From: Kitasatospora sp. NBC_01250
Lineage (GTDB): Bacteria > Actinomycetota > Actinomycetes > Streptomycetales > Streptomycetaceae
Length of the DNA stretch: 64,000 nucleotides
Reading direction: 5' to 3'
Assembly: GCF_036226465.1 (NCBI RefSeq)
Contig: NZ_CP108476.1
Span: 7,130,001-7,194,000 of the forward strand
Shown here piece after piece: positions 45,666-53,904 of this stretch (position 1 is its first letter; each line of letters begins with the position of its first letter). Made by a program: the position numbers and the translations under genes. Under the pieces are notes generated by a model. The model was not told the origin of the DNA, made no database searches, and worked only from the letters and a program-made list of their open reading frames with translations.

Positions 45666-46732
45666 GCGGGCCCGGATCGGAGCCGTTGCCACCGGCGGGA
45701 CTCGAAGTCCGGACGGTGGACTACCACACCGCCGGTGAGCCGTTCCGGATCGTCACCGCCGGTCTGCCGCCCGTTCCGGGCGGGAGCGTGGCCGAGCGCC
45801 GGGCCATCGCGCTGCGGCCGGCCGCCGGTTCGGTTGTCGGTGTCGGTGGCGCGCGGGTGCCGCGGCCCGGCCCGCTGGAGACCGTGCGGCAGCTGCTGAC
45901 CCGGGAACCGCGCGGACACGCGGGGATGTACGGCGGGTTCCTGGTGCCGCCGGACGACGACGAGGCGCAGCTGGGCGTGCTCTTCTTCCACAAGGACGGC
46001 TACTCCACCGCCTGCGGTCACGGCACCATGGCGCTGGGTGCCTGGGCCGTGGACAGCGGGCTGGTCGCCGCGCCGGACGACGGCACCGCCCGGGTCTGGA
46101 TCGACGTCCCGTCCGGACGGGTCGCCGCGCTGGTGCACCGCAGTGCCGGGCGCACCACGGCGGTGACCTTCCGCAACGTCCCGACCCGGGTCCTGGCCCG
46201 CAAGCTGCCGGTGGCGACCTCGGTGGGGACACTGGAGGTCGACGTGGCCGACTCCGGGGCCCGCTACGCCTCGTTGGCGGTGCCGGGCGGCGGGCCGTTC
46301 GCGGCGGCGGGCTCCGGTGCGCGGGTGGCCCCGGGCGCGCTGGCGGCGCTGGTCCCGCTCGGGCGGGAGATCCGGGCCGCGCTGCTCGACACGTACGACC
46401 TGTACGGGGTGATCTTCCATGAGGAGCTGCCCGACACCGAGGCCGGCCCGAACCAGCGCAGCGTCACCGTCTTCACGGACGGTCAGATCGACCGCTCGCC
46501 CTGCGGCTCCGGCACCTCGGCGCGGCTGGCCCTGCTCGCGGCCGACGGGCGGCTGGGCCCCGGACAGGAGTTGCGCCACGAGTCGGTGATCGGCACCGTC
46601 TTCACCGGCCGGGTCCTCGGCCACGGGCCGGGCGGTGTGCTGACCGAGGTCACCGGGCAGGCCCATCGCACCGGCGAGCACACGTTCGTGCTGGACCCGG
46701 CCGACCTGCTCGGCACCGGATTCCTGCTGTGA
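45662..46732 (+). CDS. Proline racemase family protein, probable trans-3-hydroxy-L-proline dehydratase
   Basis: Second racemase-fold enzyme, 356 residues, with cysteines at both catalytic positions: GYSTACGHGTMALGAWAV near residue 120 and SPCGSGTSARLALL near residue 280. The first block resembles trans-3-hydroxyproline dehydratases (L3HYPDH-like), which usually have Thr at the second site; here it is Cys. Adjacency to a mu-crystallin-type reductase supports dehydration of trans-3-hydroxy-L-proline to pyrroline-2-carboxylate. A second 4-hydroxyproline epimerase is the alternative. GTG 45662 overlaps the aldehyde dehydrogenase stop by four bases. Confidence 0.82.
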   Translation: MSGPGSEPLPPAGLEVRTVDYHTAGEPFRIVTAGLPPVPGGSVAERRAIALRPAAGSVVGVGGARVPRPGPLETVRQLLTREPRGHAGMYGGFLVPPDDDEAQLGVLFFHKDGYSTACGHGTMALGAWAVDSGLVAAPDDGTARVWIDVPSGRVAALVHRSAGRTTAVTFRNVPTRVLARKLPVATSVGTLEVDVADSGARYASLAVPGGGPFAAAGSGARVAPGALAALVPLGREIRAALLDTYDLYGVIFHEELPDTEAGPNQRSVTVFTDGQIDRSPCGSGTSARLALLAADGRLGPGQELRHESVIGTVFTGRVLGHGPGGVLTEVTGQAHRTGEHTFVLDPADLLGTGFLL

Positions 46733-47634
46733 TCACCGAGCTGGCGGTCGATCTGACGATGCGTCAGGCCATCGACGCGATCGCCGAGGTGCTGCGGGCC
46801 GGACTCGATGTGGAGGCCTGCCCGGGCCGCAGCAACGTGGCCGTACCGAGCGGCGAGCTGCTGCTGATGCCGGCCGCCGCCGACGGGTACGCGGGTGTCA
46901 AGATCGCGGGCGTGGCCCCGGCCAACCCGGCGCTCGGCCTGCCCAGGATCACCGGCAGCTATCTGCTGCTGGACGGCGCCACCCTGCTGCCGCTCGCGCT
47001 GTTGGACGGTGCGGCACTCACGGCGCTGCGCACGCCTGCCGTGACCGCTGTCGCCGTGGACCGGCTGGCCGCTGCCGATGCCGAGCATTTGGTGCTCTTC
47101 GGCGCCGGGCCGCAGGCCTACGGGCACCTCGATGCGCTGTGCGCCGTCCGGCCGCTGGGACGGGTCACGGTGGTGGCGCGCCGGGCCGAACCGGCTGCGG
47201 GGCTGGTCCGGTACGCCCAAGAGCTGGGGCTTTCGGCGCTGGCGGGGGAGCCGGACGCGGTCGCCGGGGCCGACCTGGTGGTCTGCTGCACCACCGCGAC
47301 CACGCCGCTCTTCGACGGCGCGCTCGTCCGCGAGCACGCGGTGGTGGCGGCGGTCGGCTCGCACAGCCCGCGGGCGCGGGAGGTGGACGGCGTCCTGGTG
47401 GCCCGGGCCGCCTGCTACGTGGAGGCCCGGGCGGCGGCCCGGCTGGAGGCGGGGGACCTGCTGCTCGCGGACGGCGGGGCCGGGCCCGAGGCGCCGAAGG
47501 CGTGGGCCAACCTCACCGAGCTGGTGAACGGGAGGGCCGCCGTCCCGACGGACCGGCCGCGCTTCTTCAAGAGCGTCGGCATGGCCTGGCAGGACCTCGC
47601 CCTCGCCGCGGAACTTCACCGTCGCCGACGTTGA
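46729..47634 (+). CDS. Ornithine cyclodeaminase/mu-crystallin family, probable pyrroline-2-carboxylate reductase
   Basis: NAD(P)H-dependent reductase of 301 residues. VAVPSGELLLMPAA and GVKIAGVAPANPA near residues 35-65 form the substrate side; LVLFGAGPQAYGHLDAL near residue 120 is the Rossmann motif; VVAAVGSHSPRAREVD follows. Family members near racemase-fold dehydratases reduce pyrroline-2-carboxylate to L-proline, which fits here; true ornithine cyclodeaminase is less likely because no ornithine genes are nearby. GTG 46729 overlaps the previous stop by four bases. Last structural gene of the operon. Confidence 0.85.
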   Translation: MITELAVDLTMRQAIDAIAEVLRAGLDVEACPGRSNVAVPSGELLLMPAAADGYAGVKIAGVAPANPALGLPRITGSYLLLDGATLLPLALLDGAALTALRTPAVTAVAVDRLAAADAEHLVLFGAGPQAYGHLDALCAVRPLGRVTVVARRAEPAAGLVRYAQELGLSALAGEPDAVAGADLVVCCTTATTPLFDGALVREHAVVAAVGSHSPRAREVDGVLVARAACYVEARAAARLEAGDLLLADGGAGPEAPKAWANLTELVNGRAAVPTDRPRFFKSVGMAWQDLALAAELHRRRR

Positions 47635-47714
47635 CGGCTGACCCGGCGTCAAAGGGAGTGCGGGGGCGTGCCGGACGGCGGGCGTGCCCGCAAGGTGGCC
47701 GGCCGGGCGGTCCG

Positions 47715-47802
47715 GGGGCCGTCCGTGGATCACCCGTGGGTCATCCGTGCGGCATGCGCGGACCATCCGTGGAGCATCCGTGGACCGTCTGTGGGGTGTT
47801 CG
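47715..47802 (+). repeat. Degenerate CCGTGG direct repeats
   Basis: Between the reductase and the GntR gene, CCGTGG or a one-base variant recurs six to seven times, mostly as ATCCGTGGA at about 12-base intervals (47722-47800). It may be a decayed minisatellite or an extended protein-binding array. No gene in it is supported. Confidence 0.6.
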
Positions 47803-47849
47803 CGGTTCGCCGGCCGGGCGATTCGGCGCCGATCCGTCGCTCAGCCGTG

Positions 47850-47886
47850 CTGACCAGTCGAAACGTGACATTGTACGCTGGGGGCT
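47850..47886 (+). promoter_or_regulatory. gntR promoter with operator copy 3
   Basis: CTGACC (47850-47855), an 18-base spacer and TACGCT (47874-47879) form the promoter. GTGACATTGTA (47865-47875) lies in the spacer and enters the -10. Ribosome binding site GGAGGA precedes GTG 47909. Confidence 0.6.
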
Positions 47887-47908
47887 CCGCACTCTCCGGA
47901 GGACCGCA

Positions 47909-48619
47909 GTGACCGAGTCAAAGCCCCGCCCCCTCATCTCCGTTCAGGAGCGTCTGCGCGACCAGGTCGCCCACGCCCTGCGGGCCGCGCTGATCTCCGG
48001 TGAGCTGCGCCCGGGTGTGGTCTACTCCGCGCCCGCGCTGGCCGCCGACTTCGGCGTCTCGGCCACCCCGGTCCGCGAGGCGATGCTTGACCTGGCCCGT
48101 GAGGGCCTGGTCGAGGCCGTGCGCAACAAGGGTTTCCGGGTCACCGAGATGACCGAGCGGGACCTGGACGACTTCACCGAGATCCGTGAGCTGATCGAGG
48201 TCCCGACGGTCGGTCGGGTCGCCCGCGGCGCCACGGCCGAGCAGTTGGAGGCGCTGCGGCCGGTCGCCGAGGAGATCGTGGCCGCCGCCCGCCAGCACGA
48301 CCTGATCGGGTACCTGGAGGCCGACCGCCAGTTCCACCTGACCCTGCTGGGCCTGGCCGGCAACGCCCGCCTGGTCGAGGTGGTCGGTGACCTGCGCAAG
48401 CGCTCCCGCCTCTACGGCCTGACCCGCCTCGACCAGCGCGGCGAGCTGGTCTCCTCCGCCGAGGAGCACCTGGAACTGCTGGACCTGATGATCTCCGGCG
48501 ACGCCGAGGCCGCCGAGGCCTGCATGGCCCGCCACCTCAGCCACGTCCGCTCCCTGTGGGCGGCCGGCCGCGAGGAGGCCGCGGCGGAGAAGCCGGCCCT
48601 GCGCCTGGGGACGCGGTAG
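47909..48619 (+). CDS. GntR/FadR-family regulator of the hydroxyproline island
   Basis: DNA-binding repressor of 236 residues. Winged HTH at about residues 15-75 (LRDQVAHALRAALISGELRPG, ADFGVSATPVREAMLDLAREGLVE), FCD ligand domain to about residue 220 with metal-type residues in DRQFHLTLL and ARHLSHVRSL. The FCD class typically senses small carboxylates, so a hydroxyproline catabolite is a natural ligand. It likely binds the GTGACATWKTA element found before its own gene and both catabolic operons. GTG 47909 has GGAGGA upstream. Convergent with the ABC transporter genes, only 16 bases apart. Confidence 0.9.
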   Translation: MTESKPRPLISVQERLRDQVAHALRAALISGELRPGVVYSAPALAADFGVSATPVREAMLDLAREGLVEAVRNKGFRVTEMTERDLDDFTEIRELIEVPTVGRVARGATAEQLEALRPVAEEIVAAARQHDLIGYLEADRQFHLTLLGLAGNARLVEVVGDLRKRSRLYGLTRLDQRGELVSSAEEHLELLDLMISGDAEAAEACMARHLSHVRSLWAAGREEAAAEKPALRLGTR

Positions 48620-48635
48620 CGCTCGCGGTCGACCG

Positions 48636-49340
48636 TCACCCGCGCAGACGTCCGTCCGCCATTTCCAGCACCCGGTCCACCTCCCTCAGGAGCGCCCGGT
48701 CGTGGGTGACCATCACCGTGGCCGTGCCGTGCTCGCGGGTGGCCTCGGCCAGCAGCCGCACGATCTGGGCCCCGCGCTCGTGATCCAGCGCGGACGTGGG
48801 CTCGTCGACCAGCAGCACCGAGGGCCGGCCGAAGAGTGCCCGGGCGATGTTGACCCGCTGGCGTTCACCACCCGAGAGCTGGTGGGGGCGGCGGCGCTGC
48901 TTGGCCTCGTCCAGCCCGACCGAGGCGAGCAACTGCTCGGCCCGGGAGCGGACCCGGCCGGGGCGCTCGCCCCGCAGGTCCGCCAGGACCAGCAACTGCT
49001 CCACCGCGGTGAGCGAGGCGAGCAGATTGGACTGCTGGAAGACGATGCCCAACCGCTCGCGACGCAGCGCGGTGCGGGCCTTGGCGGACAGCGCGCCCGC
49101 GTCCTGACCGTCTATCAGCACCTGGCCGCGGTCGGGCCGCAGCAGGGTCGCGGCCACGGCCAGCAGGCTGGACTTGCCGGAACCCGAGGGCCCCACCACC
49201 GCCGTGAACTCGCCGGGCGCGACCTCCAGGTTGACCTCGTCCAGCGCGGTGAGCCGCTGCTCGCCGTCGGGGTAGGTGAGGGTCACCCCACGCAGCGCCA
49301 GGCCTGTGCGGGTGCGCGGCGTGGTCAGGGTACTGGTCAT
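48636..49340 (-). CDS. ABC transporter ATP-binding protein (MacB/LolD type)
   Basis: ATPase of a small two-gene ABC exporter, 234 residues. Walker A GPSGSGKSS near residue 52, signature LSGGERQR near residue 152, Walker B VLLVDEPTSALD near residue 175, and the switch His in VMVTHD. The IVFQQSNLLASLT Q-loop is typical of the LolD/MacB group. ATG 49340 overlaps the permease stop by four bases (ATGA). Confidence 0.95.
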   Translation of the reverse strand: MTSTLTTPRTRTGLALRGVTLTYPDGEQRLTALDEVNLEVAPGEFTAVVGPSGSGKSSLLAVAATLLRPDRGQVLIDGQDAGALSAKARTALRRERLGIVFQQSNLLASLTAVEQLLVLADLRGERPGRVRSRAEQLLASVGLDEAKQRRRPHQLSGGERQRVNIARALFGRPSVLLVDEPTSALDHERGAQIVRLLAEATREHGTATVMVTHDRALLREVDRVLEMADGRLRG

Positions 49341-50410
49341 CGGGCGGCTCCCAGGGCGGTGATCGGGTCGACGGCGGTGATCCGGCGCACGGCCAGCACG
49401 GCGCCGAGCAGGCCGAGCAGCACCATGGCGGCCACCGGTACGGCCACGCTGGTCGCGCTCAGGTCGAAGGGGACGTCGGTGGCGGCGATTGCCCCGCCGG
49501 CCGCACCCGCCGCCCCGCCGAGCAGGGCGCCGGCCAGCAGCACCACGGTGGCCTGGGCGAGTGCGTCCCGCACCAGGTAGGCGCTGCTCGCGCCGACCGC
49601 CTTGAGGACGGCGATATCGGGTTTGCGCTGGATCGTCCAGACGGTGAAGAAGGCGCCGACCACCAGCGCACTGACCGCGAAGAGGAAGCCCTGGATCAGT
49701 TGCAGGCTGCCTTGCTCGGCCGCGTAGCCGTCGATGCCGGCCAGGGCGCCGTCCAGCGTGGCGGCCTTCGTGTTCTGGTATCGATCGAGGGCGCCGAGGT
49801 CGGCGGCGCGGCCCGCGGTGATCGCCAGGGCGGTCGGGCGGGTCTGGCCGCTGAGCGCCTGCCAGGTGGGCAGCGTGGTCCAGACGGTGGGGGCGTGTGC
49901 ATAGGAGCGCTGGTCCGTGATCGCGCTGACGGTCAGCGTCCGGGGCCCCAGCCGGACCTGCTGGCCGACCGCCAGGTGGCTGTCGGCGGCGGTGTCGGTG
50001 CCCACCGCGACCTGACCGTCGCCCGGGGCGGCTCCCGAGCGCAGCGGCGGCAGCAGCGGGCCGCCGGCGCCCAGCACGCTGACCGAGGTGGCGCTCCCGC
50101 CGGCGGTCAGCCTGGTCATCGAGACCCCGAGGGGCTCGACCGAAGAGATCCCGGGCGCACTCGTCCACCCCGCCTGCTGCTCGGACGAGATGGAGCTGGA
50201 GCTGAAGGAGACGGTCGGCGCGGCGCCGGCGGGCGCGCCGAAGACGATCCGGTCGGCCGGCAGCCCGGCGATGGTGGAGGAGGCCGCCGAGGCCAGGCCG
50301 CCGGTCAGCCCGTAGAGGAAGACCACCAGGGTGCTGATCAAGGTGACCACCGCGCCCATCAGGGCGAAGCGGCCCCTGGCGAAGCGGAGGTCACGCAGAG
50401 CGACGAACAC
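49337..50410 (-). CDS. FtsX-like ABC transporter permease
   Basis: Membrane subunit of the exporter, 357 residues. One N-terminal membrane helix (residues about 15-38), an extracytoplasmic MacB-like domain of about 190 residues, and three C-terminal helices (residues about 235-350) of the FtsX fold with TIQRKPDIAVLKAVGASSAYL. DevC/MacB-type transporters move peptides, lipids or antibiotics; the substrate is unknown. GTG 50410 is the first codon of the conserved beginning. Divergent from a two-component system that probably controls it. Confidence 0.9.
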   Translation of the reverse strand: MFVALRDLRFARGRFALMGAVVTLISTLVVFLYGLTGGLASAASSTIAGLPADRIVFGAPAGAAPTVSFSSSSISSEQQAGWTSAPGISSVEPLGVSMTRLTAGGSATSVSVLGAGGPLLPPLRSGAAPGDGQVAVGTDTAADSHLAVGQQVRLGPRTLTVSAITDQRSYAHAPTVWTTLPTWQALSGQTRPTALAITAGRAADLGALDRYQNTKAATLDGALAGIDGYAAEQGSLQLIQGFLFAVSALVVGAFFTVWTIQRKPDIAVLKAVGASSAYLVRDALAQATVVLLAGALLGGAAGAAGGAIAATDVPFDLSATSVAVPVAAMVLLGLLGAVLAVRRITAVDPITALGAAR

Positions 50411-50631
50411 GGGAACCTACTTGGTCGAGGGCGGGCGGGCGGATGGTCGTGGTCGTGGTCGTGTCGTGGTCGGGGGAGAGGTTGTGGCTCCACTCTGTCG
50501 GCCGGCGGGCTGCCTGCCATCGCCGAGAGGAGCGGCTCGCAAGCCGCTCGTCTGGTGGAGCCCGGAATCCATCGAACGGTTGATGCCGAGAGGTGCGGCG
50601 ATGCCGTGCCCGGCCCGTACCCTCGGAAGGC
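50411..50631. promoter_or_regulatory. Divergent region with GGTCGT repeats
   Basis: Between the permease and kinase genes GGTCGT/GTCGTG recurs about five times at 50443-50474. TACCCT (50618-50623) is a candidate -10 for the kinase gene, leaving about eight bases to GTG 50632. No other feature is clear. Confidence 0.4.
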
Positions 50632-52122
50632 GTGAGCCGCCTCAACCGTGCCGACCGGGCCGATCACCCCGGTCGTCCCACCCCTGCCCCCGTCCCTGCC
50701 CTCGCCCTCGCCGGACATTCTGTGAGCACCCCCGCCCTGCGGGTGATGAACCTCGCCCTGCACGGGCTGTTCTTCACCCTCCTGGCGGTGCTGGTGCTGC
50801 GCGGTCTGCTGGACGGCCAGCTCGGGGCGGCCGGGCTGGCCGCGGCGCTGGCGCTCGGCGCCGCCTACGCCGTCGGCGGGCTGGTGCGGCGGATCCGGTT
50901 CGATCGGCGCTGGGCCGGTGCCTGGCTCGGCGTGGTGGTGCTCCTCTGGGCGGCGCTCACGCTCGGCCACCCGGAGTTCTGCTACCTCGCTTTCCCGCTC
51001 TACTTCATCTGCCTGCACCTGCTCCCGGTGCGCTGGGCAGTGCCCGCCGTGCTGGGCCTGACCGGCCTGGTGGTAGCGGCCCAGGCCGGCACGGCGGGCG
51101 GGCTGAGCACGGCGAAGGTGCTCGGCCCGCTGGCCGGGGCCGCGGTCGCGCTTCTCACCGCCTACGGCTACGCGGCCCTCTACCGGGAGAACCGCCAGCG
51201 GCAGCACCTGATCGAGGACCTGGTGCGCACCGAGGGCAAGCTGGTCGCCAGCCAGCGCGAGGCGGGGCGGCTGGCGGAGCGTCAGCGCCTGGCCCGGGAG
51301 ATCCACGACACGCTCGCCCAGGGGCTCTCCAGCATCGTCATGCTGGCCCGCTCCGCCGAGGCTGCCCTGCCCGCCGACCCGCAGGCCGCCGCCGACTGGA
51401 TCCGCGAAGTGGGCCGCACCGCCGCCGAGAACCTGGCCGAGGCCCGCCGCTTCGTGCAGGCGCTCACCCCGCCCGCGCTGGACGACGCCACGCTGGCCGA
51501 GGCGCTGCGCCGGCTGGCGGCCGGGCGCGGGGCGGTCTTCCACCTGGACGGCGAACCGTACGCGCTCCCGGTGGAGGCCGAGGTGGCCCTGCTCCGGCTG
51601 ACCCAGGAGGCGCTGGCCAACGCCGAGCGGCATGCGGCGGCCGAGCGGATCGCGGTGACCCTCAGCTACCTCGACGACGAGGTGACGCTCGACGTGTTCG
51701 ACGACGGGGTGGGCTTCGACCCCCGAGCGGTGGCCGACCCGGCGGTCGGGAGCGGCTTCGGCCTGCACGGGATGCACGAGCGGATCGCGGCGCTCGGCGG
51801 CAGTCTCACCGTCGAGTCGGCCCCGGGCGAGGGCACGGTGGTCGCGGCCTCCCTGCGGCTCGTTGCTCTCACGGGCCCGATCGGGCTGGACGGGCTGGAC
51901 GGGCTGGACGGGCTGGACGAGCCTGATGAGCCGGACGAGCCGGGCACGCTGGGCGGCCCACCCGGGCCGGACGGCTCGGACGAGCCGTCCGGCCCGGTGC
52001 GGCCCCTGTCGTTCGACGGGTTGAGCGCGCAGGACGGCCACGAGGGGCTCGACGCCCTGGCCGCGCGCCTGCTCGGTCCCCGGGCCGCGAGCTCGGGCGA
52101 GAGTCTGGCGGCCCCGCGATGA
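50632..52122 (+). CDS. Sensor histidine kinase (HisKA_3 type)
   Basis: NarX-like membrane sensor kinase, up to 496 residues. Four to five hydrophobic helices (residues about 35-180) form the sensor; LAREIHDTLAQGLSSIV near residue 222 contains the phospho-acceptor His; LTQEALANAERHA is the N box and VFDDGVGFDPR the G1 box. The last 75 residues are an unusual acidic tail with four perfect copies of a nine-base unit (GGGCTGGAC, 51883-51918) coding GLDGLDGLD. GTG 50632 is uncertain; GTG 50722 would drop 30 basic residues. Stop overlaps the regulator start. Confidence 0.9.
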   Translation: MSRLNRADRADHPGRPTPAPVPALALAGHSVSTPALRVMNLALHGLFFTLLAVLVLRGLLDGQLGAAGLAAALALGAAYAVGGLVRRIRFDRRWAGAWLGVVVLLWAALTLGHPEFCYLAFPLYFICLHLLPVRWAVPAVLGLTGLVVAAQAGTAGGLSTAKVLGPLAGAAVALLTAYGYAALYRENRQRQHLIEDLVRTEGKLVASQREAGRLAERQRLAREIHDTLAQGLSSIVMLARSAEAALPADPQAAADWIREVGRTAAENLAEARRFVQALTPPALDDATLAEALRRLAAGRGAVFHLDGEPYALPVEAEVALLRLTQEALANAERHAAAERIAVTLSYLDDEVTLDVFDDGVGFDPRAVADPAVGSGFGLHGMHERIAALGGSLTVESAPGEGTVVAASLRLVALTGPIGLDGLDGLDGLDEPDEPDEPGTLGGPPGPDGSDEPSGPVRPLSFDGLSAQDGHEGLDALAARLLGPRAASSGESLAAPR

Positions 52123-52751
52123 TCCAGGTGCTGCTGGTCGATGACCACCCGGTGGTGCGGCGGGGCCTGCGCGCCATGGTCGACGAGCTGCCCGAGCTGG
52201 AGGCCGTCGGCGAGGCCGGCGACGGAGCGGAGGCGCTGCGCCTGCTCGACGCCCTGCCCCGGCGGCCCGACGTGGTCCTGATGGACCTGCAGATGGGCTC
52301 CGGCATGCACGGAGTGGAGGCCACGCGGCGGATCACCGCCCTGCCCGACCCGCCCGCGGTGCTCATCCTGACCACCTACAGCACCGACGCCGACATCCTG
52401 GCCGCCGTCGAGGCCGGTGCGACCGGGTACCTGCTCAAGGACGCCCCGCCACCGGAGCTGGTCGCCGCGGTCCAGGCCGCCGCCCGGGGCGAGACGGTGC
52501 TGGCACCGCCGGTGGCGGCGCGCCTGCTCGGGCGGGTACGGGCCGGCCGGCCCACGCTGTCGCCCCGCGAGTCCGAGATCCTCCAACTGCTCGCATCGGG
52601 GCTGGCGAACCGTCAGATCTCCAAGCGCCTCTTCATCAGCGAGGCCACCGTCAAGACCCACCTGGTGCACATCTACGAGAAGCTCGGCGTGGACAGCCGC
52701 ACCGCCGCGATCGCCGCCGGGCTGAGCAGCGGCCTGATCCGCGCCGGCTGA
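52119..52751 (+). CDS. NarL-family response regulator
   Basis: DNA-binding partner of the kinase, 210 residues. Receiver with VDDHPVVRR, phospho-acceptor Asp in VVLMDLQMGSG near residue 57, TTYSTD and LLKDAPP; LuxR-type HTH at about residues 145-205 (LSPRESEILQLLASGLANRQISKRLF). ATG 52119 overlaps the kinase stop (ATGA). Divergent orientation suggests it controls the ABC exporter genes. Confidence 0.94.
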   Translation: MIQVLLVDDHPVVRRGLRAMVDELPELEAVGEAGDGAEALRLLDALPRRPDVVLMDLQMGSGMHGVEATRRITALPDPPAVLILTTYSTDADILAAVEAGATGYLLKDAPPPELVAAVQAAARGETVLAPPVAARLLGRVRAGRPTLSPRESEILQLLASGLANRQISKRLFISEATVKTHLVHIYEKLGVDSRTAAIAAGLSSGLIRAG

Positions 52752-53139
52752 CACCGCGCCGGCTGAACGGAGGGCGTCCGGAGCCGCTGGAGGTCTCCGA
52801 GGGCACCCGGAGACCGGTTGTGGCCGGGCGGCTCGGCCTGACCGCACGTCAAGGCCGGGCCGCCCGGGAACCGGGGGCGTCGCGGGGCTCAGCCCTGCTG
52901 TACGCGGGTACCAGTCATACGGCGGCACGGCCTGCCGATGGCGATGGGCACCGAGGAAGCGCGGGGCGCATGGGGGTGACACGCCCTACCCAAGCAGCCC
53001 GGCCCTGGGAGCGTCCATACCTCGGACATGACAAGGCAAAAGATTTTACGGCTTCCGGGGTGGCAAAGCGGACGATCCGCTGACGAAACGGCCTGCATCA
53101 GGAGAATCTGATGCAACCCGGCTGTGGGAGGATCGCGCC
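52752..53139. promoter_or_regulatory. Intergenic region with a TetR operator
   Basis: No gene is supported in these 388 bases. TGCATCAG-gagaat-CTGATGCA (53094-53115) is a perfect inverted repeat 25 bases before the TetR start, the expected place for an autoregulatory operator. A shorter repeat AGCGGA-cga-TCCGCT is at 53067-53081. A local AT-rich patch around 53035-53050 (AAAAGATTTTA) may mark the promoter. Confidence 0.6.
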
Positions 53140-53826
53140 ATGCCCCCCGCCTCACCGTCCCCCGCCGCCGCTGCCTCCAACTCCAGCCCCACCGCCGCGG
53201 TCGCGCGCGGTACCGCCGGCCGCGCCCAGGTCCTCGCGGCCGCCGCCGAGTTGTTCACCCGGGACGGCTACGCGGCCACCACCACCCGTGCGGTCGCCGA
53301 ACGCGCCGGACTGCGCCAGTCCACCCTGTACCACCACTTCGCGAGCAAGGACGCCATCCTCGCCACCCTGCTCGAAGGCACCGTCACCCCCGCCCTCGCC
53401 CACGCCAACCGCCTGCTGGAGACCGCCGAACCGGTGCCCGGTGCCCGGCTCTGGTCGATGGTCCACTTCGACACCGCTCTGCTGCTCGGCGGCTTCTCCA
53501 ACCTGGGCGCGCTCTACCTGCTGCCCGAGGTGCGAGGCGAGCGGTTCGCCGACTTCCGCCGGCTCCGCTGCGAACTCGGCGCTGCCTACCGCACCCTGCT
53601 GGCCGGGCTGGACGGTCTGCCCGCGTCGGAGCTGACCCTGCGGGCCGAGCTGGTGCTCGGCCTGGTGGAGGGCACCGTGGCCGTCTCGCGACAGTGCGCC
53701 GAACACGCGACGGAGACGGTCTGCGTCGCGGTGGCCGATGCCGCGGTGCGCCTGGCCTGCGGGGCCGGCTGCCCGCCCGAGCGGCTCACGGCCATCCGGA
53801 CGGCGGCGCGCGGGCTGCCCGGCTGA
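53140..53826 (+). CDS. TetR family transcriptional regulator
   Basis: Repressor of 228 residues. An Ala/Ser/Pro-rich leader of about 25 residues precedes the HTH (AAELFTRDGYAATTTRAVAERAGLRQSTLYHHFASKDAIL, residues about 36-75 in total; the recognition helix is RQSTLYHHF). The C-terminal ligand domain is all-helical with several cysteines. ATG 53140 after GGGAGGATCGC. It probably binds the palindrome just upstream. The nitronate monooxygenase gene 91 bases downstream is a possible target. Confidence 0.92.
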   Translation: MPPASPSPAAAASNSSPTAAVARGTAGRAQVLAAAAELFTRDGYAATTTRAVAERAGLRQSTLYHHFASKDAILATLLEGTVTPALAHANRLLETAEPVPGARLWSMVHFDTALLLGGFSNLGALYLLPEVRGERFADFRRLRCELGAAYRTLLAGLDGLPASELTLRAELVLGLVEGTVAVSRQCAEHATETVCVAVADAAVRLACGAGCPPERLTAIRTAARGLPG

Positions 53827-53904
53827 CCCGTGGCCCGCACACCCGACGGTCACCTGGCCCGCGATCAAGCGCGGCCCGGCCCGCCCGTCCCACCCGCAGC
53901 GTCG

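Noticed and set aside
47668..47853. Small peptide with DHPWxIR repeats upstream of gntR
   Set aside because: The amino acid repeats simply reflect the CCGTGG DNA repeats; no ribosome binding site, and it runs towards the gntR promoter.
52820..53083. Small open frame of 87 codons between the response regulator and TetR genes
   Set aside because: No ribosome binding site, Arg-rich composition and no similarity I can recognise; it covers the putative promoter region.
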